64,000 bases of DNA, from NCBI GenBank assembly GCA_947053345.1, contig CAMRSM010000001.1:1-64000 (forward strand), given 5' to 3'. The stretch is from an uncultured Lachnospiraceae bacterium (GTDB lineage Bacteria > Bacillota > Clostridia > Lachnospirales > Lachnospiraceae). The position numbers and the translations under genes are program-made. Shown here one piece after another: positions 35,233 to 43,821 of this stretch. Within the stretch, counting starts at the first letter, position 1, and each line of letters starts with the position of its first letter. Under the pieces are notes generated by a model, which was not told where the DNA came from, ran no database searches, and worked only from the letters and a program-made list of their open reading frames with translations.

Positions 35233-36591
35233 ATGAAGATGGAATTTCAGGGGAAAAAGGTACTGATCATAGGAACCGGGATCAGCGGGATTGCGGCGGC
35301 AAAGCTTTTGGACGGGATATCCGACGTGGTATTGTACGACGCGGACGGTGCGCTTGACGCGATGGAGATCCGCGGGCGGCTGCCGGAAGGTTTCCGTGGA
35401 CGGATCGTGCTTGGTGCGCTTTGTGAGGAACTGGTTTCCAGCGTGGACTATGCAGTATTAAGCCCTGGCGTGCCGACGGATCTTGCGGATATTGACCGGC
35501 TTCGCGACGCAGGAGTGAAGATCATCGGGGAGATCGAGCTGGCTTACCAGTTTGGAAAGGGCAGGATCGTGGCGATTACCGGAACGAACGGGAAAACAAC
35601 GACGACCGCGCTGACCGGCCAGATCATGAAGACATACTATGAAAGCGTATTTGTAGTTGGAAACATTGGTGTACCTTATACGGATATGGTCGGAAAAATG
35701 CGGGAAGATTCGGTTACGGTCGCGGAGATGAGCAGTTTCCAGCTGGAAACTGTGCGGGATTTTACGCCTCAGATATCGGCGGTCACGAACATTACACCGG
35801 ATCACTTAAACCGTCACCATACAATGGAAAACTATATCGCGGCAAAGCTGCGGATCGCGAAGAACCAGACAAAGGAAGATACCTGCATCTTAAATTATGA
35901 GGATGCCGTGCTGCAAAAGGCGGGGGAGGAGCTTGGATGTAAGGTGGTCTGGTTTTCAAGTGCCAGACGGCTTGAAAACGGGTTTTGCCTGCTCGGCGAC
36001 AAGATTGTCTGCATGGAGGACGGCAGGGAGAATGTGATCTGTGACATCCATGAACTGAATATCATCGGGCGGCACAATTACGAGAATGTGATGGTGGCGG
36101 TTGCCGCTGCGATGGCGCTCTTTGTACCGCTTGAGAATATCCGCAGGGCGTTAAAAGAATTTGTTGCGGTGGAGCACCGGATTGAGTATGTGGCGGAAAA
36201 AAACGGCGTAAAATATTATAACGACTCAAAGGGTACGAACCCGGATGCCTCCATCCAGGCGGTGCGGGCGATGACAACGGGGACACTTCTGATCGGGGGA
36301 GGATATGACAAAGGTTCCTCATACGACGAGTGGATTGACTCCTTCGAGGGCAAAGTCCGCTATCTGGTGCTGATGGGGCAGACGCGGGATAAGATTGCGG
36401 AGGCGGCGAGAAGAAAGGGATTTACGGATATCGTGATGGCAGGGGACATGGAGGAGGCAGTTGCCTTCTGCGCTGCCCACGCAAGGCCAGGGGAGGCGGT
36501 GCTGCTCTCGCCGTGCTGCGCGAGCTGGGGGATGTTCCGGAATTATGAGGAGCGCGGGCGGATTTTCAAAGAGCTCGTGCATGCGCTGTAG
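35233..36591 (+). CDS. murD: UDP-MurNAc-L-alanine:D-glutamate ligase
   Basis: Adds D-Glu to UDP-MurNAc-L-Ala. 452 residues. N-terminal GTGISGIAAA nucleotide fold, ATP loop GTNGKTTTTALTGQ (about 117-130), NITPDHLNRH, HNYENVMVA and DSKGTNPDA are standard MurD motifs. ATG 35233 is chosen because AAAGGA is 8 bases upstream and an internal promoter lies just before it. mraY, which normally precedes murD, is absent. Confidence 0.96.
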   Translation: MKMEFQGKKVLIIGTGISGIAAAKLLDGISDVVLYDADGALDAMEIRGRLPEGFRGRIVLGALCEELVSSVDYAVLSPGVPTDLADIDRLRDAGVKIIGEIELAYQFGKGRIVAITGTNGKTTTTALTGQIMKTYYESVFVVGNIGVPYTDMVGKMREDSVTVAEMSSFQLETVRDFTPQISAVTNITPDHLNRHHTMENYIAAKLRIAKNQTKEDTCILNYEDAVLQKAGEELGCKVVWFSSARRLENGFCLLGDKIVCMEDGRENVICDIHELNIIGRHNYENVMVAVAAAMALFVPLENIRRALKEFVAVEHRIEYVAEKNGVKYYNDSKGTNPDASIQAVRAMTTGTLLIGGGYDKGSSYDEWIDSFEGKVRYLVLMGQTRDKIAEAARRKGFTDIVMAGDMEEAVAFCAAHARPGEAVLLSPCCASWGMFRNYEERGRIFKELVHAL

Positions 36592-36687
36592 GGCATACCT
36601 TCTGGGAAGCCTGTCATAATGCCTGCGGGGGAATAGCATGCCGGCCGGGAATTATGGCAACAATAATCATCAGGAAAGAGGTTGGTT

Positions 36688-37833
36688 ATGACGAGGGATG
36701 ATATGGAGCAGGGAAAGAGAAGAAAGAAAAAGCGGTATTATGATTATACGCTGTTATTCCTCGTCCTTTTCCTTGTCTGTTTCGGGATGGTGATGGTTTA
36801 TAGTGTCAGCTATTATAATGCAAACAAATATTACAATGACCCGACCTTATTCTTGAGGAAACAGGCAATTTTTGGAGTGGCGGGAACGGTGCTCATGGTC
36901 ATGATCTCAAAGATTGATTACCGTATTTATGTTAAAAAGCTGCCATTCCTGCCGATGAAACCGATATTTTTTCTTTACCTGATCTGTATCCTGCTACAGC
37001 TTTATCTGGTGCTTTTCGGCGATACGACCGGGGGATCCCAGCGGTGGATCGAGCTCGGGAGCTTCGGGAAATTCCAGCCGTCCGAGATTTCGAAGATATG
37101 TGTGCTGCTGCTGACGGCGTATCTGGTAAAACTTGCGCCGGGGAAGTTAAACAGCATCAAGGGATTCATCCGGGTCATGGTGATCATGGCACCGCTCATT
37201 GCCCTGGTCGTGTGGGAAAATTTCTCCACGGCGCTCGTCATGGGTGTCATGATGGTGGCAATCTGCTTTGTGGCATCGCGCAAAAAGGGGTATTACATCG
37301 CGATTGCGGCGCTTCTGGTCGTCGTGGCGGTGCTCTTTATTGTCCTGTTCCCCTACCGTCTGGAGCGCATCAATGTATGGCGTGATATTGAGAACCACCC
37401 GAAAGGCTACCAGATTTTGCAGGGGCTGTACGCGATCGCGAGCGGCGGCTTGTTCGGCAAGGGGCTCGGACAGGGCGTGCAGAAGCTTGGTTACATACCG
37501 GAGGCGCACAACGACATGATCTTCTCGACCATCTGTGAGGAGCTTGGGCTGGTGGGGGCATTTGCCGTCCTGTTTTTGTTCGTGCTGCTGCTGTGGCGCA
37601 TTTTCATCATCGCGATCAATGCGCCGGACCTGTTCGGCAGCCTGATTGCCACCGGTGTGCTGGCGCATATTGCGGTGCAGGTGCTGATCAATGTTGCGGT
37701 CGTGACGAACACGATCCCTTCGACCGGCATTCCGCTGCCCTTTATCAGTTACGGGGGCAGTTCACTGCTTGTGCTAATGATGGAGATGGGGATCGTGTTA
37801 AATGTGTCCGACCGGATCGAAGGAGAAATGTGA
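36688..37833 (+). CDS. ftsW: FtsW/SpoVE-type peptidoglycan glycosyltransferase
   Basis: SEDS family lipid II polymerase, 381 residues, about ten membrane spans. SEDS hallmarks: FGMVMVYSVSYY, the GGSQRWIELG loop, QPSEISKI, and the C-terminal IPSTGIPLPFISYGGSSLL signature (shortened here as GIPLPFISYGGS). Between murD and murA it is either the vegetative FtsW or the sporulation SpoVE; sequence alone does not decide. ATG 36688 has GGAAAGAGG 6 bases upstream. Confidence 0.93.
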   Translation: MTRDDMEQGKRRKKKRYYDYTLLFLVLFLVCFGMVMVYSVSYYNANKYYNDPTLFLRKQAIFGVAGTVLMVMISKIDYRIYVKKLPFLPMKPIFFLYLICILLQLYLVLFGDTTGGSQRWIELGSFGKFQPSEISKICVLLLTAYLVKLAPGKLNSIKGFIRVMVIMAPLIALVVWENFSTALVMGVMMVAICFVASRKKGYYIAIAALLVVVAVLFIVLFPYRLERINVWRDIENHPKGYQILQGLYAIASGGLFGKGLGQGVQKLGYIPEAHNDMIFSTICEELGLVGAFAVLFLFVLLLWRIFIIAINAPDLFGSLIATGVLAHIAVQVLINVAVVTNTIPSTGIPLPFISYGGSSLLVLMMEMGIVLNVSDRIEGEM

Positions 37834-37961
37834 AAGGGGTGTGGGATCCGGGGGCACGTGCCGGCTCCTGCCGCCGATTGAGGAAAATATGAGTTGGCCA
37901 TGCACAAGATAAGGGCAAGCCGCATAGACTGTAGCAGATACTTTTTTCTGAGGTATGTGCC

Positions 37962-39215
37962 ATGTCTTGTCTTCGGGTTATGGGCGGCGTTCCGCTTGAG
38001 GGTGAAATAAAAATTCAGGGATCAAAAAACGCGGTTCTGCCGATGATGGCAGCGGCGCTTCTGATACCGGGGAAAACAAGGTTTGAAAATTGCCCGGACA
38101 TTGCGGATGTAAGGGCGATGACAGCATTGCTGGAAAAGCTCGGCGCGGCGGTAACAAGGGCGGGGAGTGTGCTTGAGATTGATGCGTCGGCGATCTGCCC
38201 GGTATTTTTAACCGCGAGGGACATGGCGGATACCAGGGGCTGCATTTTGCTGCTCGGCGCGCTCGCCGCGCGGTTCGGGGAGGCGGAGGTTTCCCATCCG
38301 GGCGGCTGTGTGATCGGTAAAAGACCGGTTGACCTGCATCTTTTTGCGCTCGCGGCACTTGGGGCACGGCTTTCCGGGGAGGAAGTCATAAGGTGCCAGA
38401 AAAGCTGTCTTTCCGGCGCAGAGATTGTATTCCCGATTCCGTCGGTCGGGGCGACGCAGAATGCACTTTTGGCGGCGGTGCTGGCGGACGGCCAGACATG
38501 GATCCACAATGCGGCGAGGGAGCCGGAAGTCGTGCACCTCTGCAATTTCCTGAATGCGGCAGGCGCAAAGATTACCGGGGCAGGAACTCCCCATCTTAAA
38601 ATCTGCGGGGTGAAACGCCTCTTTCCGGTGCAGTATGCCGTACCGCCGGACCGTATCGTTGCGGGCACTTATATGGCGGCGGTGCTCAGTGCGGGCGGCA
38701 GGGTATTGCTAAAGGGGGCGGACGCGGAGGAGCTTTCGGCGGTGATCCGACCGCTGCGGGCTGCGGGAGGTAGGATAAAAGTGCTTGCGGAAGGCATATT
38801 GGCAGAGAAAAAGCAGCCGCTAGGGGCATTTGACTATGTTAAGACCGAACCGTATCCGGGTTTTCCGACTGACATGCAGTCACAGTTTCTTGTACTTGCT
38901 TCGCTGGCGGAAGGGGTTTCGGTGGTGGAGGAAACGATTTTTGAGGCGCGTTTCGCCGTTGTTCCGGAACTTAGGAAGATGGGGGCGCGGATTTATGTGG
39001 AGGAAAATAAGGCGGTGGTGGAGGGAGGGGGACAACTGCTTGGGAACGAACTGTGCGGCCGGGATTTAAGGGGGACGGCGGCGCTTGTGATAGCGGCACT
39101 TTCCGCGGAAGGGGAGAGTATTGTCCGCGGGATGGAATATCTTGAGAGGGGATATGAAAACTTTGTGCAGGGCTTGAGGGGGCTCGGTGCGAAGGTAGAA
39201 GAGGAGCGGGGCTGA
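37962..39215 (+). CDS. murA: UDP-GlcNAc 1-carboxyvinyltransferase
   Basis: First committed step of peptidoglycan synthesis (enolpyruvyl transfer from PEP). 417 residues. GSKNAVLP contains the Lys that binds PEP; the catalytic loop [15 protein letters not shown] has the fosfomycin-target Cys at residue 116; [18 protein letters not shown] and FPTDMQSQF blocks are present. It replaces murG at this position in the cluster. The 128-base gap upstream contains no gene. GAGGT precedes the ATG by about 8 bases. Confidence 0.95.
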   Translation: MSCLRVMGGVPLEGEIKIQGSKNAVLPMMAAALLIPGKTRFENCPDIADVRAMTALLEKLGAAVTRAGSVLEIDASAICPVFLTARDMADTRGCILLLGALAARFGEAEVSHPGGCVIGKRPVDLHLFALAALGARLSGEEVIRCQKSCLSGAEIVFPIPSVGATQNALLAAVLADGQTWIHNAAREPEVVHLCNFLNAAGAKITGAGTPHLKICGVKRLFPVQYAVPPDRIVAGTYMAAVLSAGGRVLLKGADAEELSAVIRPLRAAGGRIKVLAEGILAEKKQPLGAFDYVKTEPYPGFPTDMQSQFLVLASLAEGVSVVEETIFEARFAVVPELRKMGARIYVEENKAVVEGGGQLLGNELCGRDLRGTAALVIAALSAEGESIVRGMEYLERGYENFVQGLRGLGAKVEEERG

Positions 39216-39249
39216 GCACAAATGCGAAGTCCCGCATGGAGGAGAATTT

Positions 39250-40062
39250 ATGAGAAGAACCAATGTATACCGGCCTGTGCGAAGAAGAAAAAGAAAACTG
39301 ACCAAGATTCTTTGCGTATGCCTTGTGTTTGCGGCTGCCGCCGTTATCTTCCGGATGATGTTTGAACTGAAACATTTCAATGTGACAGGGGGAAGCCGAT
39401 ATTCCGGGGAGGAGGTAAGGCAGATCCTTGTCACAAAGCCAACCGACCGGGTCAGCCTGTTTTTCTGGCTGCGCATGCGCCTGTTCGGGGCAGGGGAAAT
39501 CCCGTTTGTCGAGAAGGTGGAGGTTGAGCTTTCCGGGCGCAATGGTGTGGAGGTGACCGTGCATGATAAGCTTGTGACCGGCTGTGTGGAACAGATGGGC
39601 AGTTACCTGTATTTTGACCGGGAGGGCATGGTCGTGGAGAGCGCGAAGGAGAGGCTTCCTGACGTGCCGCTTGTGACGGGACTTAAATTTTCAAAGATTG
39701 TGCTGCGGGAAAGGATGGTGACCGCCAAAGAGGGGATTTTCGATGTAATCCTTGATCTGGTGCGCCTGATTGAAAAACAGGGGCTTGCGGTTTCACAGAT
39801 CGCGTTTGATTCGGATGATGCGGTGACCCTTTATGTTGACGGAAATGTCGTTTTTCTTGGGAAGAAGCAGCATTATGACGAGGCGCTGGCGGTATTGAAA
39901 TCGCTGATTGCGGCTTCGGGCGACCGAAAATTCAAGTTTGATTTGACGGCGTACGAAAACGGCAATAACCGTGTTACGGCGCAAGATATTGAAACGGGAG
40001 GGGAATCCGATGCGGGGGAGGAAAACGAACCTCTGCCGGAGCCGACAGGCCCGCCGGAATAG
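39250..40062 (+). CDS. divIB: cell division protein DivIB/FtsQ
   Basis: 270 residues: highly basic N-terminus (RRRKRK), one membrane span (about 18-37), a POTRA domain starting at LKHFNVTGGSRYSGEEV, a beta domain (residues 110-240), and an acidic Pro-rich tail. Typical FtsQ/DivIB bitopic division protein that bridges FtsL/DivIC with PBP2B. GGAG lies 5-6 bases before the ATG. 34 bases after murA. Confidence 0.9.
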   Translation: MRRTNVYRPVRRRKRKLTKILCVCLVFAAAAVIFRMMFELKHFNVTGGSRYSGEEVRQILVTKPTDRVSLFFWLRMRLFGAGEIPFVEKVEVELSGRNGVEVTVHDKLVTGCVEQMGSYLYFDREGMVVESAKERLPDVPLVTGLKFSKIVLRERMVTAKEGIFDVILDLVRLIEKQGLAVSQIAFDSDDAVTLYVDGNVVFLGKKQHYDEALAVLKSLIAASGDRKFKFDLTAYENGNNRVTAQDIETGGESDAGEENEPLPEPTGPPE

Positions 40063-40146
40063 TGCAGAAATAGGGCACCCGGATATGCATTCCGGAGTAT
40101 TAAAAATAAAATTTGAATGAAATTCTAAAGAATTATAAAATTTTGC

Positions 40147-40214
40147 TTGATTATTTTTGAGTTTCACTATATTATATGATATAGGGCAATGATACATGAT
40201 ACAATAGATATAAT
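40147..40214 (+). promoter_or_regulatory. ftsZ promoter region, possibly two promoters
   Basis: First: TTGATT (40147-40152), 17-base spacer, TATTAT (40170-40175). Second: TATAAT (40209-40214) without a good -35. The region 40080-40260 is strongly AT-rich compared with neighbouring genes, as expected of a separate ftsZ promoter. Confidence 0.55.
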
Positions 40215-40317
40215 GTGTAGTCTTTTCGAATAGAGGGAAAATGTCTTATATCTTCACTATATAATGTGGCCGGCTGGATCGTGTCCGGGAATATGTGATG
40301 ATGAAGGAGGAGTAACT

Positions 40318-41532
40318 TTGCTGGAGATTAGGAAGAATGAAGCGGATGTGGCAGCGAAGATTTTGGTAGTTGGAGTCGGCGGCGCGGGGAACAATGCAGT
40401 GAACCGCATGATAGAAGAGGGGATACAGGGTGTTGAATTTGTTTGTGTAAATACGGACAAGCAGCATCTTCGAAATTGCAAGGCACAAAGTTGTATACAG
40501 ATTGGTGAGAAACTCACAAAGGGGCTCGGAGCCGGGATGATGCCGGAGATTGGCGAGAAGGCGGCGGAAGAGAACCGCGAGGAGCTGACGGACATCATCC
40601 GGGATCATGACATGGTATTTGTCACCTGCGGTATGGGCGGAGGTACCGGTACAGGTGCGGCTCCGGTCGTGGCACAGATCGCGAAGGAGCTGGGGATCCT
40701 GACGGTCGGCATTGTGACAAAACCGTTCCGCTTTGAGGCGAAACAGCGCATGAACAATGCGCTGAGCGGGATTGAGCGGCTTAAGGCAAATGTAGACACG
40801 CTCATTGTGATTCCGAATGACAGGCTTTTGGAGATCGTGGAGCGCCGCACATCAATGCAGGATGCGCTGCGCAAGGCGGACGAGGTGTTGCAGCAGGGTG
40901 TCCAGGGCATCACGGACCTGATCAATGTGCCGGGGCTGATCAACCTTGACTTTGCGGATGTCCAGACCGTGATGAAAAACAAGGGGATCGCGCATATTGG
41001 GATTGGCACGGCAACGGGAGATAACAAATGTATTATGGCGGTGCAGCAGGCGATCACGAGCCCGCTGCTTGAGACGACGATCGAGGGAGCTTCCCATGTC
41101 ATCCTCAACATTTCCGGTGATATCGGACTGGTGGAGGTAGATGAGGCGGCTACATACATCCAGGAGAAGATTGGCGACGAGGCCTATGTGATATTTGGCG
41201 CTGTGCCGGATGCGGCGGTTCCGGAGCAGGTGACGATCACCGTGATCGCGACAGGCCTTGAGGAGTCGGGGCAGACGCGGACTTCCGGTTTTGCGGGACA
41301 AAAGGGGAACATGGTACCGGAGCGTCCGGCCGTAACACAGACACCGACGCATACATCACCCCCGAGAACCCAGACGACGTACAATTCCCCGAGCGGAGGT
41401 ATTTACCGCACACAGACGGCAGGCACTTACACACCGCCCCAGCCGAAACCGCCGGCAGGTACGGACGCTTCCGAGAAGAGCGAAGGTATCAAGATTCCGG
41501 AATTTTTGATGAAAAGCAGCCGGAGAAAATAA
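40318..41532 (+). CDS. ftsZ: cell division protein FtsZ
   Basis: Tubulin-like GTPase forming the Z ring. 404 residues. [14 protein letters not shown], the tubulin signature [11 protein letters not shown] (about 103-113), [15 protein letters not shown] and NLDFADV (T7) loops are intact; a flexible Pro/Thr/Gln linker (about 325-390) leads to the C-terminal peptide [10 protein letters not shown] that binds FtsA/SepF partners. TTG start with AAGGAGG 7 bases upstream; no better ATG exists. Closes the dcw cluster. Confidence 0.97.
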   Translation: MLEIRKNEADVAAKILVVGVGGAGNNAVNRMIEEGIQGVEFVCVNTDKQHLRNCKAQSCIQIGEKLTKGLGAGMMPEIGEKAAEENREELTDIIRDHDMVFVTCGMGGGTGTGAAPVVAQIAKELGILTVGIVTKPFRFEAKQRMNNALSGIERLKANVDTLIVIPNDRLLEIVERRTSMQDALRKADEVLQQGVQGITDLINVPGLINLDFADVQTVMKNKGIAHIGIGTATGDNKCIMAVQQAITSPLLETTIEGASHVILNISGDIGLVEVDEAATYIQEKIGDEAYVIFGAVPDAAVPEQVTITVIATGLEESGQTRTSGFAGQKGNMVPERPAVTQTPTHTSPPRTQTTYNSPSGGIYRTQTAGTYTPPQPKPPAGTDASEKSEGIKIPEFLMKSSRRK

Positions 41533-41589
41533 ATTTGAAAGGGGACAGGAATAATATCTTTTATGCATTTTTAACGAAAATATCGGAAG

Positions 41590-41627
41590 GCAGATATCCT
41601 TTTTGGAGTAGGATGTCTGCTTTTTTT
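41590..41627 (+). terminator. terminator after ftsZ
   Basis: GCAGATATCCT (41590-41600) pairs with AGGATGTCTGC (41610-41620, one G-U), then seven Ts (41621-41627). Ends the dcw cluster before the sporulation operon. Confidence 0.88.
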
Positions 41628-41698
41628 ATGTTCACTGGGAAATCCATGCCGTTTTCTGCGGAAATATGAAATAGAAAAAACTGGGAATAACCCTCCGG

Positions 41699-41732
41699 TT
41701 TGACAAATACTGACGGAAGGATATGGTATAAT
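41699..41732 (+). promoter_or_regulatory. spoIIG promoter with tandem Spo0A-like boxes and a 21-base spacer
   Basis: Consensus -35 TTGACA (41700-41705) and -10 TATAAT (41727-41732) are 21 bases apart. Two direct repeats, TGACAAA (41701) and TGACGGA (41711), are exactly 10 bases apart and overlap the -35; the first fits the Spo0A box TGNCRAA, the second has one mismatch. The B. subtilis spoIIG promoter has the same rare architecture, with a long spacer and Spo0A boxes over the -35. The -10 also lies in a perfect 11-bp inverted repeat (41725-41735 with 41740-41750). Confidence 0.7.
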
Positions 41733-42006
41733 ATCAACAGATATTATACCTGCGCCGATTCGCGGCTTGCCCGGAGGGAGGGAAATACCTTAGCGAATCG
41801 TGCGCATCCCCCGGAGGGAAAGCGCATACCTGCGCATCCCATGTCGGAACGAAATGAGATAATATCAACAGATATTATACCTGTGCCGATTCGCGGCCCG
41901 CCCGGAGGGAGGGAAATACCTTAGCGAATCGTGCGCATCCCCCGGGGGGAAAGCGCATAAATGCGCATCCCATGTCGGAACGAAATGGGATAATATCAGC
42001 AGAAAC
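41711..42006 (+). repeat. 131-bp tandem repeats between the spoIIG promoter and spoIIGA
   Basis: Copies at 41711-41841 and 41842-41972 differ at 11 positions, five of them in the first 20 bases; a third partial copy spans 41973 to about 42006. Each starts with TGWCGGAA (Spo0A-box-like) and carries ATAATATCA about 15-17 bases on, so the downstream half of the promoter is repeated. Inside each full copy are an inverted repeat CGATTCGC/GCGAATCG and two GGAGGGA stretches. No gene is supported here, although short frames pass through the repeats. Confidence 0.9.
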
Positions 42007-42028
42007 AAAGGGAGAAGGTGATGGGACC

Positions 42029-42844
42029 GTGCCGGAGTATTATCCGGACATTGCTTTTTTGGCCAATCTTTTTCTGGATTACATACTGCTTGGCATCGCG
42101 GCGCGCGGGCGCGGTCTTAAAATAAAGCAGGTGAGACAATGGGCCGCGGCAGCTTCCGGAAGTGTGCTCAGTGTAATTCTGACCGTGGCGGGAAGCACGG
42201 GCATGGGGCTATTCGCAGGAAAGTTGTGCGGTGCCGCTGCCATGTGTTTGATAGCCTTCGGGAGAAGGGGGGCCGGGAAAAATATCCTGGCGCTTTTTGG
42301 ATGTACTTTTGTGATGGGGGGAATGCTTTACGCGGCGGCGGCTGTGACGGGGGGCAATGCAGGCGGGGCGGGGCATGTAATCATCCCGGCTTCGTTTGTG
42401 TTGGCTGCCCTTACTATGATATCGGCGGGCGGGATAATCCTGTTTCGCAAGCTCCACCGGAAAAATATAGGAAAACCAGTCTATCCTGTGCGGTTTTGTA
42501 TCGGGGATGTTTCCTACCGATGCAGCGGTTTTTTGGATACCGGGAACGGGCTTTACGACCCGTTCCGCAAGAAGCCCGTGCTCCTGTTAGTGGCACCGGA
42601 ATTTAAGCTGCCGCTTCAGGAGCTCTGTAAAAAACAGCCGGAGAAAATGCGCTATATCCCGTACCGCGCCGTCGGGACACAGGAGGGAATGCTTTGTGGT
42701 GCGGAGTTAGAAACCGTGACGATCGAGGCCGGGCAGGAAGAGATACAGCTTTTTGCCGTTCCCGCGGCATATGCGTCTGTCTCCGGGCAGGGATGTGCCT
42801 ATCAGGTGATCCTGCATCCGGATTTTTTCGAAAACATTGCGTGA
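42029..42844 (+). CDS. spoIIGA: sigma-E processing peptidase SpoIIGA
   Basis: Membrane aspartic protease that removes the pro-sequence of sigma-E in the mother cell after septation. 271 residues: five hydrophobic segments in the N-terminal half (about 8-140), then a pepsin-like half-domain with FLDTGNGLYDP, Asp about residue 170. GTG start at 42029 is preferred: AAGGTG is 8 bases upstream and the product then begins with the family-like PEYYPDIAFLANLFLDY. The upstream in-frame ATG (41972) lies in the repeat block. Immediately upstream of sigE, as in all spore formers. Confidence 0.92.
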   Translation: MPEYYPDIAFLANLFLDYILLGIAARGRGLKIKQVRQWAAAASGSVLSVILTVAGSTGMGLFAGKLCGAAAMCLIAFGRRGAGKNILALFGCTFVMGGMLYAAAAVTGGNAGGAGHVIIPASFVLAALTMISAGGIILFRKLHRKNIGKPVYPVRFCIGDVSYRCSGFLDTGNGLYDPFRKKPVLLLVAPEFKLPLQELCKKQPEKMRYIPYRAVGTQEGMLCGAELETVTIEAGQEEIQLFAVPAAYASVSGQGCAYQVILHPDFFENIA

Positions 42845-42943
42845 TTAGCCGGAAGGAGCGCAAGAGTGCGGGCGAAAGCGGGACGGTCTATGCGGGAATT
42901 GTTTCAGCCCATGCGGAAAATCAGGAAAGAAAGGAAATATATC

Positions 42944-43684
42944 ATGCTGTTCAAAATTGTTTTATCCAACAAGTTTCAGGTTCGCTTGCGGCCGAATCTG
43001 CTGCATATGCTGTTCCACAAGAGGGGCGAGATCCATTATATCGGCGGCGCGGAAATTCTGCCGGCACCGCTGACACCCTCGCAGGAGTCGGATGTGCTTC
43101 TGCTTTTGGGAACCTCGGAAGACGCGACGGCACGCACGATCCTAGCCAAGCATAACCTGCGTCTTGTTGTCTATATCGCCAAAAAATTTGACAATACAGG
43201 CGTGGGGGTGGAGGATCTGATTTCCATCGGGACGATCGGGCTGATGAAGGCGATCAATACCTTCAACCCGGAGAAGAAAATCAAATTTGCCACCTATGCC
43301 TCGCGCTGTATCGAGAATGAGATTTTAATGTATCTGCGGCGCAACAACAAGATCAAGCAGGAGGTCTCGATTGATGAGCCGTTGAATGTGGACTGGGACG
43401 GCAATGAATTGCTGCTCTCGGATATCCTCGGTACGGAGGAGGACGGGATTTACCGCAGCATTGAGGCGGAAGCGGACAAAAAGCAGCTTTATAAGGCACT
43501 TGAAAAACTGGCGGACCGGGAGAAGATCATTGTCCAGCTGCGTTTCGGGATCGGGACAAACGACGGGAGGGAGCGCACGCAGAAAGAGGTTGCCGACCTT
43601 CTAGGCATCTCGCAGTCCTACATATCAAGATTGGAAAAGAAAATCATGAAGCGGTTGAAGAAGGAGATGAGCATGAACGGGTAA
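42944..43684 (+). CDS. sigE: sporulation sigma factor sigma-E
   Basis: Mother-cell sigma factor, 246 residues, nearly collinear with B. subtilis SigE. Pro-sequence (first about 30 residues, [14 protein letters not shown]...) precedes [12 protein letters not shown]; region 2 contains [27 protein letters not shown] and [15 protein letters not shown]; region 4 contains [23 protein letters not shown] 42944 has AAGGAA 7 bases upstream. sigG, which usually follows in Clostridia, is not next; instead a terminator-free 137-base gap leads to fhs. Confidence 0.96.
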   Translation: MLFKIVLSNKFQVRLRPNLLHMLFHKRGEIHYIGGAEILPAPLTPSQESDVLLLLGTSEDATARTILAKHNLRLVVYIAKKFDNTGVGVEDLISIGTIGLMKAINTFNPEKKIKFATYASRCIENEILMYLRRNNKIKQEVSIDEPLNVDWDGNELLLSDILGTEEDGIYRSIEAEADKKQLYKALEKLADREKIIVQLRFGIGTNDGRERTQKEVADLLGISQSYISRLEKKIMKRLKKEMSMNG

Positions 43685-43760
43685 AGAATCCGGTCTGTGG
43701 CCGGGATCCGGAGGGATGGCGGCACAGGAAATGAAATCAGATATAAAATGATATCGGGGC

Positions 43761-43789
43761 TTCCTTTCTGGATTTTTTTTTGGTATAAT
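43761..43789 (+). promoter_or_regulatory. extended -10 promoter of fhs
   Basis: Perfect TATAAT (43784-43789) preceded by TGG (extended -10); the -35 at 17-base spacing is TTCCTT. About 33 bases upstream of fhs. Confidence 0.6.
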
Positions 43790-43821
43790 CGGGATATCAC
43801 AGATTCAGGAGGATGACCGTC

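Noticed and set aside
37834..37961. Possible murG remnant between ftsW and murA
   Set aside because: Only 128 bases with no MurG-like motif in any frame.
41700..41924. 74-codon frame through the 131-bp repeats (MSERNE... peptide)
   Set aside because: The frame is produced by the repeat DNA, has no family resemblance and no ribosome site; the repeats act at DNA or RNA level more plausibly.
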